Numbered from the stretch's first letter, positions 34,070-43,997 are shown. The stretch is DNA of 64,000 bases from Bradyrhizobium sp. WSM1417 (GCF_000515415.1 NZ_KI911783.1:6187831-6251830); one strand, 5' to 3'. Numbers and translations are program-made. Notes: generated by a model not told the origin, from the sequence alone.

Positions 34070-34990
34070 GTGAAATTGAACGTGTTGCGATTGACAGGTA
34101 CGGCAGACAGCCAACGGAATGCCCGACTAGCAAAGGTGCGTGGAGCACTCTGCTGTCCTGCATGTCGCGCGGATCTCCTCGACTTCCCTTCTTTCCTGCG
34201 CTGCTCTTCATGCTCCGCAGAGTATCCCGTCAGGGACGGAAAAATTTACTTCATCGAGGTTCCCAATGCGACCGACGAACTTGACAGCGTCAAGTACCGG
34301 CTCAAGAAGGCCCTTGGGAAGGCCTACTACTCTGTGGGCATTGCAGTGTTCGCGCCGACGTTTCCGTTCAACTATCGGGCCGCCGTTCTGCGGTTCGTAG
34401 AGCCGGACAAACAGCTCGTCATCGATATCGGAGCCGGCAATCACCGTATAGATCAGCGGATCGTTACTATCGATCTGTTCGATTACGTAGCGACGGACAT
34501 TGTCTGCGATCTGAGCAGCCTGCCGTTCCGGGATGAATCCGTCGACGCTTTCATATCGCGGTCCGTTCTTGAGCACGTCCCCCGACTGACGCAGATTTGC
34601 AAGAATCTTGCGCGAGCGACGCGCAAGAACGGTTTGGCCGCGCACCTGATCCCTTTCATGTTTCCGTTTCACGCATCCCCACATGATTATCAGCGGCTCA
34701 CCCATATCGGCGCCGCCACTCTCTTTCCAGGTTTTGAGCTGCTTGAGCAACGTAACGCAACGGGACCCTTTACCCTACTTACTCTGCTATTGACCGAACT
34801 TTTTGCCGTGATTTTCTCGCTCGGCAACGAGCGCCCAAAGGCTTTTCTTTACCTCACTTTCTGTTTGATCTTTTTTCCAATTAAGTTTCTGGATTTTCCG
34901 TTCGTCGGACGACCGTCCATGCTGGGAATTGCGCCGACAATTTTCACCGTGACACGCAAGACAAGAAGTCAAACGCCATGCCCCCTGTGA
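34070..34990 (+). CDS. SAM methyltransferase with Trm112-like zinc module
   Basis: 306 residues from GTG 34070; start unsure, as the frame is open to 33920 and GTG 34079 and TTG 34082 also fit, none with a good ribosome site. N-terminus has C-C-P-A-C and C-S-S-C (about 28-50), a zinc knuckle seen in Trm112-like domains. Methyltransferase: I-D-I-G-A-G-N near 120 and S-R-S-V-L-E-H-V-P near 162. The C-terminus has two hydrophobic segments ([17 protein letters not shown] and [16 protein letters not shown]), suggesting membrane association. Its end overlaps cysD by 13 bp, tying it to the sulfate genes. Confidence 0.75.
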   Translation: MKLNVLRLTGTADSQRNARLAKVRGALCCPACRADLLDFPSFLRCSSCSAEYPVRDGKIYFIEVPNATDELDSVKYRLKKALGKAYYSVGIAVFAPTFPFNYRAAVLRFVEPDKQLVIDIGAGNHRIDQRIVTIDLFDYVATDIVCDLSSLPFRDESVDAFISRSVLEHVPRLTQICKNLARATRKNGLAAHLIPFMFPFHASPHDYQRLTHIGAATLFPGFELLEQRNATGPFTLLTLLLTELFAVIFSLGNERPKAFLYLTFCLIFFPIKFLDFPFVGRPSMLGIAPTIFTVTRKTRSQTPCPL

Positions 34991-35985
34991 CGACGGTGCG
35001 AGAGCACACTCAAACCGCGGAGACGCCGCTTGAGGATCTGATCTTCAACTATGCGAGACAAGATGCAGATGCACCGCGCGGTCGCAATCTCACTTCGCAC
35101 CTCCGGCGGCTGGAAGCGGAGTCGATCGAGATCATGCGCGAAGTCATTGCCGAAATGGCCAACCCTGTCTTCCTGTATTCCATCGGCAAGGACTCGACGG
35201 TGATGCTTCACCTCGCTCTAAAAGCCTTCTTCCCGGACAAGCCGCCGTTTCCCTTTCTTCATATCGCAACGACCTGGGACTTTCAGGACATGATTACATT
35301 CCGCGATCTAATAGCGATCGCGCTTGGTATCGAACTGAGGGTCCATACCAACGAAGATGGCTTGCGACGCGGCATAAATCCCATCGCTTCCGGTGCAAGC
35401 ACGCATGCGCAGGTCATGTGCACGGAAGGTTTGCGCCAAGCCTTTGACAAGTGGAAGTTCGACGCTGCTTTCGGCGGCGCCCGCCGCGACGAAGAAAAAA
35501 GCCGCGCCAAGGAACGGGTATTTTCGTTCCGCAACACTTCTCATGCGTGGGATCCCCGCAACCAACGTCCCGAACTCTGGAATCTATACAATACGAGACT
35601 TAAGGATGGGGAATCGCTCAGGATTTTTCCCTTGTCAAACTGGACCGAGCTGGATGTCTGGACTTACATCAAGCTGGAAAAAATCCCGGTTGTACCGCTA
35701 TACTTCTCCCGCGTAAGACCCATACTCCATCGCTCGGGCGCTCTCATCATGCGAGACGACGAACGCATGCCCTTAAATTTAGGCGAAACGCCTGACATGA
35801 TGCCCGTTCGATTTCGGACTCTTGGATGCTATCCGCTCACTGGCGCAATGGAATCGCGAGCTGTGAACGTCGACGAGATCATTTTGGAAATGCAGACCTC
35901 GGCGATGTCGGAGCGTCAAGGACGCCTGATCGACTATGATGAGGCAGCATCGATGGAACGGAAGAAGCGAGAGGGGTACTTCTGA
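34978..35985 (+). CDS. cysD: Sulfate adenylyltransferase subunit 2
   Basis: 335 residues from ATG 34978. PAPS-reductase/ATP-sulfurylase small-subunit fold: PP-loop S-I-G-K-D-S-T near 68-74, [12 protein letters not shown] near 163-174, S-N-W-T-E-L-D-V-W near 220, and the conserved C-terminus ending K-R-E-G-Y-F. Makes APS from ATP and sulfate together with CysN. It lies in a run with a methyltransferase (overlap 13 bp) and a CysN-CysC fusion (overlap about 1 bp). There is no cysH, cysI or cysG nearby, so the product goes to sulfation rather than cysteine, as in NodP. Confidence 0.96.
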   Translation: MPPVTTVREHTQTAETPLEDLIFNYARQDADAPRGRNLTSHLRRLEAESIEIMREVIAEMANPVFLYSIGKDSTVMLHLALKAFFPDKPPFPFLHIATTWDFQDMITFRDLIAIALGIELRVHTNEDGLRRGINPIASGASTHAQVMCTEGLRQAFDKWKFDAAFGGARRDEEKSRAKERVFSFRNTSHAWDPRNQRPELWNLYNTRLKDGESLRIFPLSNWTELDVWTYIKLEKIPVVPLYFSRVRPILHRSGALIMRDDERMPLNLGETPDMMPVRFRTLGCYPLTGAMESRAVNVDEIILEMQTSAMSERQGRLIDYDEAASMERKKREGYF

Positions 35986-37868
35986 TTACCGGGCCTTCCA
36001 ACGAGACATTCGATCGCGAACCGACGCGCGAAGGCGGACTGCTCCGCCTTCTGACCTGCGGATCGGTCGATGACGGCAAATCGACCCTGATCGGCCGCCT
36101 TCTTCTCGATTCGCAATCGATCTTTCAGGATCAGTTGTCCGCCGTCGAGCGAGACTCGGCCCGCCATGGAACGAATGGAGAGGACGTCGATCTCGCGCTG
36201 CTTCTCGATGGCCTCGAAGCGGAGCGTGAACAGGGCATCACGATCGACGTCGCCTACCGGTTTTTCACGACCCGAAACCGCAGCTTCATTGTCGCGGATA
36301 CGCCGGGGCACGAACAATATACGCGCAATATGGCGACCGGCGCCTCGACCGCCGATCTTGCGATCATTTTGGTCGATGCCCGCAAAGGCCTCCTCACCCA
36401 GACAAAACGGCACAGTTTCATCTGCGCACTGCTCGGCATCCGGCACGTCGTTCTCGCCGTCAACAAGATGGACCTCGTCGGCTATTCGCAAGAGGCATTC
36501 GACCGGATCGTCGAAGCCTATCGTACGTTCGCCCAGCCCCTGGAGTTTCGCTCGGTCGCGGCGATTCCGATATCCGGCCGTTTCGGCGTGAATGTCGTCA
36601 GCCGTTCGCCGTTGACCCGATGGTATGAAGGTCCCACCCTCGTGGACCATCTTGAACATGTCGATGTCTCCGCGCATGCCGACGTCCAGCCGTTCCGGTT
36701 TCCGGTCCAGCTTGTAAGCCGCCCGCATTCGGATTTCCGCGGCTATGCCGGCACCGTGGCGAGCGGATCGGTGAGCCGTGGCGACGACGTCGTCGTGGCG
36801 AGATCGGGACGCAAAACCGTCGTCTCAAAGATCGTCACGTTCGACGGCGAACGTGAGCAGGCCAAGGCAGGCGACTCGGTCACGCTCGTGCTTGGCGACG
36901 AAATCGATATCGCGCGCGGGGACGTTTTGGTCGACCCTCAGAACAGGCCAGCAGTCGCTGATCAATTCGCGTGCAAGCTGATCTGGATGGATGACAATCC
37001 GATGCTGCCGGGACGATCCTATCTCCTGAAATCCGGCACCCAAAAGATTCCGGCGCGGATCACGACGCTGAAGCATCAGGTCGACGTCAACACGCTCGAC
37101 CAGAGGGCCGCCCGGACGTTGAGCCTCAACGAAATCGGAATCTGCAATATCGCGACATCGGCGCCGCTGGTCTTTGATCCCTACGCGGACAACCGGCGCA
37201 CGGGATCATTCATCCTGATCGACCGGTTCACCAACACCACGGCCGGCGCCGGCATGATATCTTTTCCGCTTCGCCGCGCCACCAACATTCACCATCATGA
37301 TCACCTGATCAGCAAGACGCAACATGCGGCGCTGAAACAGCAAAAACCCACCATCCTTTGGTTCACGGGATTGTCGGGTTCCGGCAAATCCACGATCGCC
37401 AATCAGCTCGAGAAGACGCTTCACGATCGCGGCTATCACACGTTCCTTCTCGACGGCGACAACATCCGTCACGGCCTCAACCGCGACCTCGGGTTCACCG
37501 ACGCCGACCGCGTTGAAAACATCCGACGCGTCGGAGAGGTCGCCAAGCTTCTGCTGAACGCCGGGCTGATCGTCATTTGCTGCTTCATTTCACCGTTCCG
37601 GGCCGAGCGGGACAGCTTGCGCGAGTTGGTCGGCGCAGACGAATTCCTTGAGATATTCGTCGATACGCCGCTCGAGGAATGCATCCGGCGCGACCCGAAA
37701 GGGCTCTACGCGGCGGCCCTTGCCGGCAAGATCAAGAACTTTACGGGTGTCGATTCGCCCTACGAACCTCCGGAAAAGCCGGACATTCACATCAGGGATA
37801 CTGAGGAAGCGACCGATGCCGCCTCTCGCGTCGCAGCATGGCTGCTCCCCCGGATCAAGAGCGTCTAG
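35985..37868 (+). CDS. cysNC: Bifunctional sulfate adenylyltransferase subunit 1 / APS kinase
   Basis: About 627 residues. GTPase part: G1 G-S-V-D-D-G-K-S-T near 26-34, G3 D-T-P-G-H near 105, G4 N-K-M-D near 160; beta-barrels to about 440. APS kinase part: G-L-S-G-S-G-K-S-T near 462-470, then D-G-D-N-I-R-H and R-D-P-K-G-L-Y. Makes PAPS (NodQ/CysNC type). The frame has no ATG, GTG or TTG before TTG 36135, which is after the G1 loop. Translation must start at a rare codon: ATT 35985, overlapping the cysD stop and 8 nt after GAGAGGGG, or CTG 35982. The 5' limit is therefore approximate. Confidence 0.93.
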   Translation: MTGPSNETFDREPTREGGLLRLLTCGSVDDGKSTLIGRLLLDSQSIFQDQLSAVERDSARHGTNGEDVDLALLLDGLEAEREQGITIDVAYRFFTTRNRSFIVADTPGHEQYTRNMATGASTADLAIILVDARKGLLTQTKRHSFICALLGIRHVVLAVNKMDLVGYSQEAFDRIVEAYRTFAQPLEFRSVAAIPISGRFGVNVVSRSPLTRWYEGPTLVDHLEHVDVSAHADVQPFRFPVQLVSRPHSDFRGYAGTVASGSVSRGDDVVVARSGRKTVVSKIVTFDGEREQAKAGDSVTLVLGDEIDIARGDVLVDPQNRPAVADQFACKLIWMDDNPMLPGRSYLLKSGTQKIPARITTLKHQVDVNTLDQRAARTLSLNEIGICNIATSAPLVFDPYADNRRTGSFILIDRFTNTTAGAGMISFPLRRATNIHHHDHLISKTQHAALKQQKPTILWFTGLSGSGKSTIANQLEKTLHDRGYHTFLLDGDNIRHGLNRDLGFTDADRVENIRRVGEVAKLLLNAGLIVICCFISPFRAERDSLRELVGADEFLEIFVDTPLEECIRRDPKGLYAAALAGKIKNFTGVDSPYEPPEKPDIHIRDTEEATDAASRVAAWLLPRIKSV

Positions 37869-37966
37869 TCCACAACTATGCCCTTCCGGCCATGGACTTG
37901 GTCCGGGATGAAAGTTAAGCAGAGGTTCATTCCAGAGGCCAGCAGGCACATTCCGTACGGTTCGAG

Positions 37967-38947
37967 ATGACCAGCGAGAGACCACGTCCAGCGCGGCTGA
38001 CCTTGATTACTCCGGTATTCAATGAATCGCCGAATATCGAAGCGTGCGCCGAGGCGGTCAACCGGGTGATCTTCGCCGATCGCGACATCGACGGCCGCGT
38101 GATTTTCGTCGACGATGGATCATCCGACGACAGTTGGGCCAGGATCGAAGCGCTGGCCCGGACATCACCTCGTTTTTCCGGGGTTCGACTGTCGCGGAAT
38201 TTCGGCGCCCATTACGCACTGACGGCTGGCTTCGATCATGTCGAGCCGGATCAGGACATTGTGGCCACGCTGGCTTGCGACCTGCAGGATTCCCCCGAAA
38301 CAGTTCTCGATTTCATCCGGGAGTGGCGCAACGGCGCCGACATCGTCTGGGGCGCACGCCGCGAACGGGCCGATAGCTGGCCGCGCAAAACCGCGTCGCA
38401 TATCCTGAACTACGTGCTAAAGCGCTATGCGATGCCGAAGAACTCGAGGTTCAGAACCGGCAGCTTCCTCCTGTTGGATCGCACCGCGTTCGACTGCTTT
38501 CTGCTATATCGTGAACATAACCGCGTCACGTTCGCGCTCGTCGCCTGGACGGGTTTCAATCAGGCGACAGTTCCTTACGATCGGAAAGCGCGCGTCCACG
38601 GCACCACGCGATGGTCGTTCGGTCAGATGCTGAACACGGCCTACGACGTCTTTATCGGCTTCTCGCCAGTTCCTGCGAAGTTCGTTGCGATGCTCGGCTT
38701 CAGCGTCTTCACTGGCAGCATACTGTTCCTGCTCTATCTCTTGATAAGCTGGTCGATCACCGACGTGGAACCCGGCTGGACCGGAATCATGACCATGATG
38801 ACCGTGCTGTTCGGATTGCTGTTCATGATGGTCGGCATGCTTGCCGAATATCTCTATCGCATCTTCATCGAGACAAAGAAGCGCCCGCTCTATTTCGTTT
38901 CGAAGCGAACCAAGCCGTCACCGATAAGGCCGGCAGGCGATGTCTGA
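37967..38947 (+). CDS. Glycosyltransferase family 2, DPM1/ArnC/GtrB type
   Basis: 326 residues from ATG 37967. GT-A domain: T-L-I-T-P-V-F-N-E near 12-20, V-D-D-G-S-S-D-D-S near 47-55, L-A-C-D-L-Q-D near 103-109 (metal-binding), H-G-T-T-R-W-S near 210. Two C-terminal spans (about 235-300), then a basic tail. Such enzymes load a sugar onto undecaprenyl phosphate for use by GT-C enzymes in the periplasm. This pairs naturally with the GT-C-like protein at 32015-33901. The next gene overlaps by 8 bp. Confidence 0.88.
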   Translation: MTSERPRPARLTLITPVFNESPNIEACAEAVNRVIFADRDIDGRVIFVDDGSSDDSWARIEALARTSPRFSGVRLSRNFGAHYALTAGFDHVEPDQDIVATLACDLQDSPETVLDFIREWRNGADIVWGARRERADSWPRKTASHILNYVLKRYAMPKNSRFRTGSFLLLDRTAFDCFLLYREHNRVTFALVAWTGFNQATVPYDRKARVHGTTRWSFGQMLNTAYDVFIGFSPVPAKFVAMLGFSVFTGSILFLLYLLISWSITDVEPGWTGIMTMMTVLFGLLFMMVGMLAEYLYRIFIETKKRPLYFVSKRTKPSPIRPAGDV

Positions 38948-40061
38948 GACCTCGCTGACCAAGGTACGGCTAAGCGGCCAGGACCTACCGGCGGCGGCGT
39001 CCTGGGCCGACGGGCTCGATATCATGTTGCCGGCCCAGATGGCCGCGCTGATCGGCCATGGCCACGTCGACTGGAGCGACTTCACCGTGCAGGCGCAAGC
39101 GCAGGCCAGCGCGGTGCACCTCCGGGAACGTAATGCCTACCTGTCGAGGCCGCCGGCATCGGCACGGCTGCCGGTGAACTATCGAACTATTCCGGGGCCA
39201 CTCCGCCGCGCCATCGGGCGCGGCATCGGACGGATGCAGCGCTATCGGCAATCCCGGTGGGCCAGTTTCCCGGGCTGGCCGGTGGACCTTTCGGCGGATG
39301 CCGCGGCAGATCTCGGTGGCGTGCCGTTTCCAAGGCCGGCGCGAACGCCGGTTCTGCTCACCCACGACATCGATAGCGCGGAAGGACTGACCAATCTGGT
39401 CAAATGGTTCCTGCCGATCGAAGAAGCCAGCGGCGCACACTCGGCTAACTATATCGTGCCCTGCGCCTGGCCGATCGACAGACGCCTAACCTCGGAGATT
39501 GACAGTCGCGGTCATGAAATCGGCATTCATGGCTACGATCATTCGAACCGGACGCCCTTCGCGCCTGCGGCAGAACGGCACGCGCGCCTCGCAGCCGGTG
39601 CACAGGTCGGAGCTGAATTCAAAACAGCCGGGTATCGCGCCCCATCGCTGGTGCGCACGAAGGTCATGATCGAGGAGCTTGCGTCGCACTATCGCTATGA
39701 CAGCAGCATTCCGACGTCCGGCGGGCTGTTTCCGGTTCCCAACAACGGGTGCGCCAGCGCCCGTCCCTGGAAGATCGGCACTATGTGGGAGCTTCCGCTC
39801 TCGATGCCGCGCGACGGCAGCTTGCAATTCCTTGGCTATAGCCCTGCCCGGATCCTGTCGACATGGATCAGAGCCGCTCACCTGATCGCCAGCAGCGGCG
39901 GCATCGTATGCCTCCTGACGCACTGCGAGCGCGGCTTTTCCGGAAATTCGCCGATGCTCAAGATCTATCGGGACTTCATCGAGACAGTCGCGGCCGATGA
40001 CAGCTTCGAATTCCTGCGGCCGATCGATCTCGTCGAACGCCTGGATCGGCAATCCGCGTGA
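38940..40061 (+). CDS. Polysaccharide deacetylase (CE4/NodB-like)
   Basis: 373 residues from ATG 38940. After a 135-residue unfamiliar N-terminal region, the deacetylase domain has L-T-H-D-I-D near 139-144 (metal-binding Asp) and I-H-G-Y-D-H-S near 195-201 (two metal-binding His), G-Y-R-A-P-S near 225, and L-L-T-H-C-E-R near 320. No signal peptide, so it may act in the cytosol on a lipid-linked or nucleotide-bound amino sugar, removing N-acetyl. It overlaps its neighbours on both sides (8 and 4 bp), which implies coupled translation. Confidence 0.85.
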   Translation: MSETSLTKVRLSGQDLPAAASWADGLDIMLPAQMAALIGHGHVDWSDFTVQAQAQASAVHLRERNAYLSRPPASARLPVNYRTIPGPLRRAIGRGIGRMQRYRQSRWASFPGWPVDLSADAAADLGGVPFPRPARTPVLLTHDIDSAEGLTNLVKWFLPIEEASGAHSANYIVPCAWPIDRRLTSEIDSRGHEIGIHGYDHSNRTPFAPAAERHARLAAGAQVGAEFKTAGYRAPSLVRTKVMIEELASHYRYDSSIPTSGGLFPVPNNGCASARPWKIGTMWELPLSMPRDGSLQFLGYSPARILSTWIRAAHLIASSGGIVCLLTHCERGFSGNSPMLKIYRDFIETVAADDSFEFLRPIDLVERLDRQSA

Positions 40062-40798
40062 CCGGCGAAGCGGGCCGACCGTTTGAAAAGGCGGCCTTCT
40101 CCGGGCGCAAGGATAGCATTCGCCTGTTCCTCGATGCCGCGCTTGCGCGCATGCCTGAGAGCGACGCGCTTCGCGTTCTGGATCTCGGGTGCGGGGCCGG
40201 CGATCTCCTTCTCGCGGTTCGCCGATACAGACCCCGCGCATCCCTGACCGGCATCGATATCTCGCCTCTCAACATCCAGGCCGCTGTTGCGCGCGCCAAA
40301 GCCGACCCCTACGGCCTTGAGAGTGTAACATTCGAGGCTGCTGATTATTTACGAGCTCAGTTCGAAACGTTCGGCGTCATCCTGGCGGAAAGTGTGCTCC
40401 ACCTCATCGCCGATGATCATGATGGGCTTGCCGCCAAGCTTGCGGCGGATCTGGCTCCGGGCGGCCTCCTTATCGCAACAATGCCGCAGGATAATTTGAC
40501 GAACCGGATACTGATCGGTCAGCGACGTCTGTGGCGGGCGATGCCGCCGGCCGCCGACTCCCTTGCCGTCAAAATCGCTCGGACAATCCATCCGACTGAG
40601 CCCGCGCATATCATCGCGGAACGCGTTCGTTATCTGCGGATCATCCCTGAACGTCTGCACGGACCGCAATGGATTAGGCAAATGCAAATGGCAGGCCTCG
40701 ATCTGGTGGAAGATTCAAACTGGCCGCGGGCAACAATCCTCAAGCCAATCCATCGCCTGCTGGTTTTCAAGCGACAGATGTCGGCAGGTGAAAACTAA
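40058..40798 (+). CDS. Class I SAM-dependent methyltransferase
   Basis: 246 residues; GTG start at 40058 overlapping the deacetylase stop. Motif I V-L-D-L-G-C-G-A-G-D near 39-48, T-G-I-D-I-S near 66, motif II E-S-V-L-H-L-I near 110. Methyltransf_25/12-like. It is the last gene of the + run and ends 38 bp from the convergent aminotransferase gene. It is the fourth methyltransferase in the locus. Confidence 0.83.
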   Translation: MTGEAGRPFEKAAFSGRKDSIRLFLDAALARMPESDALRVLDLGCGAGDLLLAVRRYRPRASLTGIDISPLNIQAAVARAKADPYGLESVTFEAADYLRAQFETFGVILAESVLHLIADDHDGLAAKLAADLAPGGLLIATMPQDNLTNRILIGQRRLWRAMPPAADSLAVKIARTIHPTEPAHIIAERVRYLRIIPERLHGPQWIRQMQMAGLDLVEDSNWPRATILKPIHRLLVFKRQMSAGEN

Positions 40799-40835
40799 AC
40801 CGTCGGCACCGAACACACGCGCCGCGATCGCGACC

Positions 40836-41978
40836 TCAATCCGCGAAAAACGAGAGGACTTCGAGAACCCGTTCCACGTCCGCATTCGTCATGCCGGGGA
40901 AAATCGGCAACTGCAGCGACGACGAAGCCACGGCTTCTGTATGCGGCAGCTTGGCATTCATATGACGATAGGGTTCTTCAAGGTGCGAGGCCATTACACC
41001 ACGACGCGTCGCCACGCCATGCCGATAGAAGTGCTCCATTAGCGCATTTCTCGTCGATAACTGGCCGTCGCGCACCCTGACCTGGAACGATTGCCAGTTG
41101 GGCGTGACATGCTGCGGTACGGTCGGCGCGACGACGACCGCGTGATTCTTCAAACCATCGAGGTACGCCTGTGCAATCGCACGGCGGCGCGCAAGAAAGG
41201 CATCGAGTTTCCCGATCTGCGCGACTCCGACCGCAGCCTGAATGTCCGTAATGCGAAAATTATAGCCGATCTCCGGATAGGATTCGAACGTGGTCGGCGA
41301 ACTCGCATGCCGCTGATAATCGCTGAGCGACATCCCCTGATGGCGCAAGCGGCGCAATTTCGCCGAGAGCTCGCCATCTTTGGTGACAATCATGCCACCC
41401 TCGCCAGTCGTAATTACTTTTCGGGCATGAAGGCTGAAAACCGAATGCGGCGCCTGCGAGCCGACCGGTGCCCCGCGGAATTTGCTCCCGAACGAACAGG
41501 CGGCGTCCTGAATAAGGATAAGGTTGTTGGCCGCCGCGAGCGCCTGGAAGCGGTCGATATCGCAAGGCAAACCTACCTGATCGACCGGCAGAATGGCATG
41601 CGTCTTTGGCGTGATCTTCCGCTCAGCGTCATCCGGATCGATATTGAATGTCACCGGATCAATATCCGCGAAAACGGGCGTGGCGCCCGCGTGCACGATG
41701 ACGTTGACGGAGGCGATAAACGTCAGAGAAGGTACGATGACCTCATCGCCTGGACCGACTCCCAGCGCCTTCAGCAACAGAAATGCTCCTGTCGTCCACG
41801 ACGAAACCCCGACAGCAGCTTCGGCGCCGCAGGCTTCGGCAAACCGGTTCTCGAACTCGGCCAGCCTGGGTCCGCCAACCACCCATCGGCTACGGATCGC
41901 CTGCGCCGCAGCCTCTTCTTCCTCGAGGCCGAAGCAAGGCTGGCTGAATGCAACGTCAGGAGACGACGACATCGACAT
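40836..41978 (-). CDS. DegT/DnrJ-family sugar aminotransferase (second of three)
   Basis: 380 residues from ATG 41978; ATG 41972 is better spaced from GGAAGG. PLP type I: G-V-S-S-W-T-T-G-A near 58, V-P-S-L-T-F near 82, I-Q-D-A-A-C-S-F-G near 155, F-S-L-H-A-R-K-V-I-T-T-G-E-G-G near 180-194 (PLP lysine), Y-N-F-R-I-T-D near 240. PseC/ArnB/SpsC-like overall. It overlaps the epimerase gene by 23 bp at the 3' end of the six-gene minus run. Amino donor glutamate; keto-sugar substrate unknown. Confidence 0.9.
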   Translation of the reverse strand: MSMSSSPDVAFSQPCFGLEEEEAAAQAIRSRWVVGGPRLAEFENRFAEACGAEAAVGVSSWTTGAFLLLKALGVGPGDEVIVPSLTFIASVNVIVHAGATPVFADIDPVTFNIDPDDAERKITPKTHAILPVDQVGLPCDIDRFQALAAANNLILIQDAACSFGSKFRGAPVGSQAPHSVFSLHARKVITTGEGGMIVTKDGELSAKLRRLRHQGMSLSDYQRHASSPTTFESYPEIGYNFRITDIQAAVGVAQIGKLDAFLARRRAIAQAYLDGLKNHAVVVAPTVPQHVTPNWQSFQVRVRDGQLSTRNALMEHFYRHGVATRRGVMASHLEEPYRHMNAKLPHTEAVASSSLQLPIFPGMTNADVERVLEVLSFFAD

Positions 41979-42975
41979 CGCCTTCCATCACCCAGTTTTC
42001 GATCTTTTCTTCCAACAGATCCTTCGGATCGATCGTTCCGCGAACCCAATCGATGTAATCGCGCACCCCCTCGCGAAGCTCGATTTCGGCACGATAGCCG
42101 AGCAAGGTCTTTGCCTTTACGGTGTCGGCGTGCAGATAAGCTACATCGCCCGGGCGGTCGCCACGATATTCGATCGTTAGATCATTTCGCGAGAGAGCCG
42201 TCAGGACTTCCCGGGCTAGGTCACTCACCGTGACCGGCATCCCGCGGGCGATGTTGACGCGGTGGCCGATGACGGCATCCGTTTCGCCAGCAAGCCTGAT
42301 CCCACGGGCGATTTCGGTCACATAGGTAAAGTCGCGCGCGTTGGTGCCATCGCCGAATACAACCGGGCGAAGCCCGTTCAGAACTCGTCCGACGAAGCGC
42401 GGCAATACCTCGGCACGAACCCCAGTCTGGTACGCCCGGGGGCCATATGCATTGAAGGGCCGCACAACGGTCGTAGGCAGCCCGTAGGTTCTCAGGTAAG
42501 CTTCGGTGTACAACTCGCCCGCCAGCTTCGACGCGCCGTAAGCCGTCATCGGGCAGCAGACTGTGAGGTCTTCGTGCAGCTCCGCGCGTGACGCATTGCC
42601 ATACACCTCCGAGCTGGAGCAATACACGAAGCGACCGATGCGGCGGCGTCGCGCTTCCTCCAAAAGGGTGATCGTTCCGGTCGCATTCACATCGTGAGAT
42701 TCCATTGGGCGCGTGAGAGACCGGCGCACACATTGAGTCGCAAGATGATAGACTATCTCGCAGTTCTCGAACGCATCCGCCACCGCCCGGGGATCTGTCA
42801 CCGACCCGCTCAGGATGCGAACGTCACCATTTCCGTTCGCCTCAACGAGGTTGCTTTCAGAGCCGACAGAGAAATCGTCCAGAACGGTTACTGGTCTTCC
42901 CTGTTCGATAAGCTGATCGACCAGGTGACTACCAATGAATCCGGCGCCGCCGGTTACGAGAATTCGCGCCGTCAT
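41956..42975 (-). CDS. NAD-dependent sugar epimerase/dehydratase (GalE/RmlB-like SDR)
   Basis: 339 residues from ATG 42975, overlapping the upstream oxidoreductase by 4 bp. Extended SDR: T-G-G-A-G-F-I-G-S-H near 8-17, H-L-A-T-Q near 77, catalytic Ser-x-Tyr-Lys set S-S-S-E-V-Y-G and Y-G-A-S-K near 144-148. It acts on a UDP- or GDP-linked sugar, most likely as a C4 epimerase (UDP-glucose or UDP-GlcNAc type). Its place between oxidoreductase and aminotransferase suggests it shapes an amino sugar of the repeat unit. Confidence 0.9.
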   Translation of the reverse strand: MTARILVTGGAGFIGSHLVDQLIEQGRPVTVLDDFSVGSESNLVEANGNGDVRILSGSVTDPRAVADAFENCEIVYHLATQCVRRSLTRPMESHDVNATGTITLLEEARRRRIGRFVYCSSSEVYGNASRAELHEDLTVCCPMTAYGASKLAGELYTEAYLRTYGLPTTVVRPFNAYGPRAYQTGVRAEVLPRFVGRVLNGLRPVVFGDGTNARDFTYVTEIARGIRLAGETDAVIGHRVNIARGMPVTVSDLAREVLTALSRNDLTIEYRGDRPGDVAYLHADTVKAKTLLGYRAEIELREGVRDYIDWVRGTIDPKDLLEEKIENWVMEGDVDVVVS

Positions 42976-43997
42976 CGCGGCTCTTCCCGCTGCGACCGCA
43001 CGCGCTTCAAATTGCTGTCCAGGCGCGCCTGGGCCAATTCCAGGGTCCGCACGATCTTCAATCCTTCGCTCCCATCCATGATGGAGGATGCCTTGCCCTT
43101 AATGACGTCGGCAAAGTGCTGGGTGACGCCAACGAGCGCCTCCATCTTCCGCAGCCGCGGTGAATGGATATCGCCGATCCGGTATTGCGGAATGATCATC
43201 GAGCGCTGCTCTTCAGGCTGAAAATGGATGCCGGAACTGTAGATCTTGATCTTCTGGTCTTCGTCAAGATCGTCCCACACGAGCATCTTGTCGGTTCCGC
43301 CAATCGTGAAGCGGCGGATCTTGACCGGGGACATCCAGCTCAGATTCAGATGCGCAATGCAGTTCTTCCGGAAATGCAATGTGAGATACGCCATATCCGG
43401 CGCATCCTGATTCACGTGGCAATAGCCCGAGGCCTCGACGTCAATCAGTTCGTCATCGATTAGATGATTAATGATCGAAAGATCGTGCGGCGCCAGATCC
43501 CAGAGGCAGTTCACGTCCGGCTGGAACAGACCGAGGTTCACGCGCAACGAATCGAAGTAGCAGACTTTACCGAGCGCTGAACGCGCAACCAGTTCCTTGA
43601 TCATCTGGACTGCGCCGGTGAACAGAAACGTGTGGTCGACCATCAGAACGAGAGAATTCCGCTTGGCCCGCTCGACGAGATCGCGAGCCTCATCCGACGT
43701 TGCACACATCGGCTTCTCAACCAGCACATGTTTTCCAGCATCGAGCGCACGGCGCGCGATGTCGTAGTGACTTGCGACAGGAGTCGCTATGACCACTGCA
43801 TCAACCTCAGGAAGGGCGATGAGCGTTTCAGGGTCGTGGAATGTGCGGATATCGGGAGATGAGGCCGAGATGCGATCGCGGGTCTCGAGCTTTTTATCGG
43901 CAACTCCGATGACGCGGCAATCCGTATTGCTGCGAAAATTTCGAAGCAGGTTTGGTCCCCAGTAGCCATAGCCCACCAATCCAATTCCGATAGTCAT
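42972..43997 (-). CDS. Gfo/Idh/MocA oxidoreductase, WbpB-like
   Basis: 341 residues from ATG 43997 (GTG 44012 possible). N-terminal NAD-binding G-Y-G-Y-W-G near 9-14, E-K-P-M-C near 91-95 (catalytic Lys), L-W-D-L-A-P-H-D-L near 167-175 (catalytic His). WbpB-type enzymes oxidise C3 of UDP-GlcNAcA, giving the keto sugar for transamination. The aminotransferase and acetyltransferase that would follow are two and three genes upstream in the same operon. Narrow substrate is inferred from context. Confidence 0.88.
   Translation of the reverse strand: MTIGIGLVGYGYWGPNLLRNFRSNTDCRVIGVADKKLETRDRISASSPDIRTFHDPETLIALPEVDAVVIATPVASHYDIARRALDAGKHVLVEKPMCATSDEARDLVERAKRNSLVLMVDHTFLFTGAVQMIKELVARSALGKVCYFDSLRVNLGLFQPDVNCLWDLAPHDLSIINHLIDDELIDVEASGYCHVNQDAPDMAYLTLHFRKNCIAHLNLSWMSPVKIRRFTIGGTDKMLVWDDLDEDQKIKIYSSGIHFQPEEQRSMIIPQYRIGDIHSPRLRKMEALVGVTQHFADVIKGKASSIMDGSEGLKIVRTLELAQARLDSNLKRVRSQREEPR

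Noticed and set aside
34978..37868. Reading cysD/cysNC as nodP/nodQ of a nodulation cluster
   Set aside because: No nodABC, nod box or nodH-type neighbours; surroundings are polysaccharide genes.
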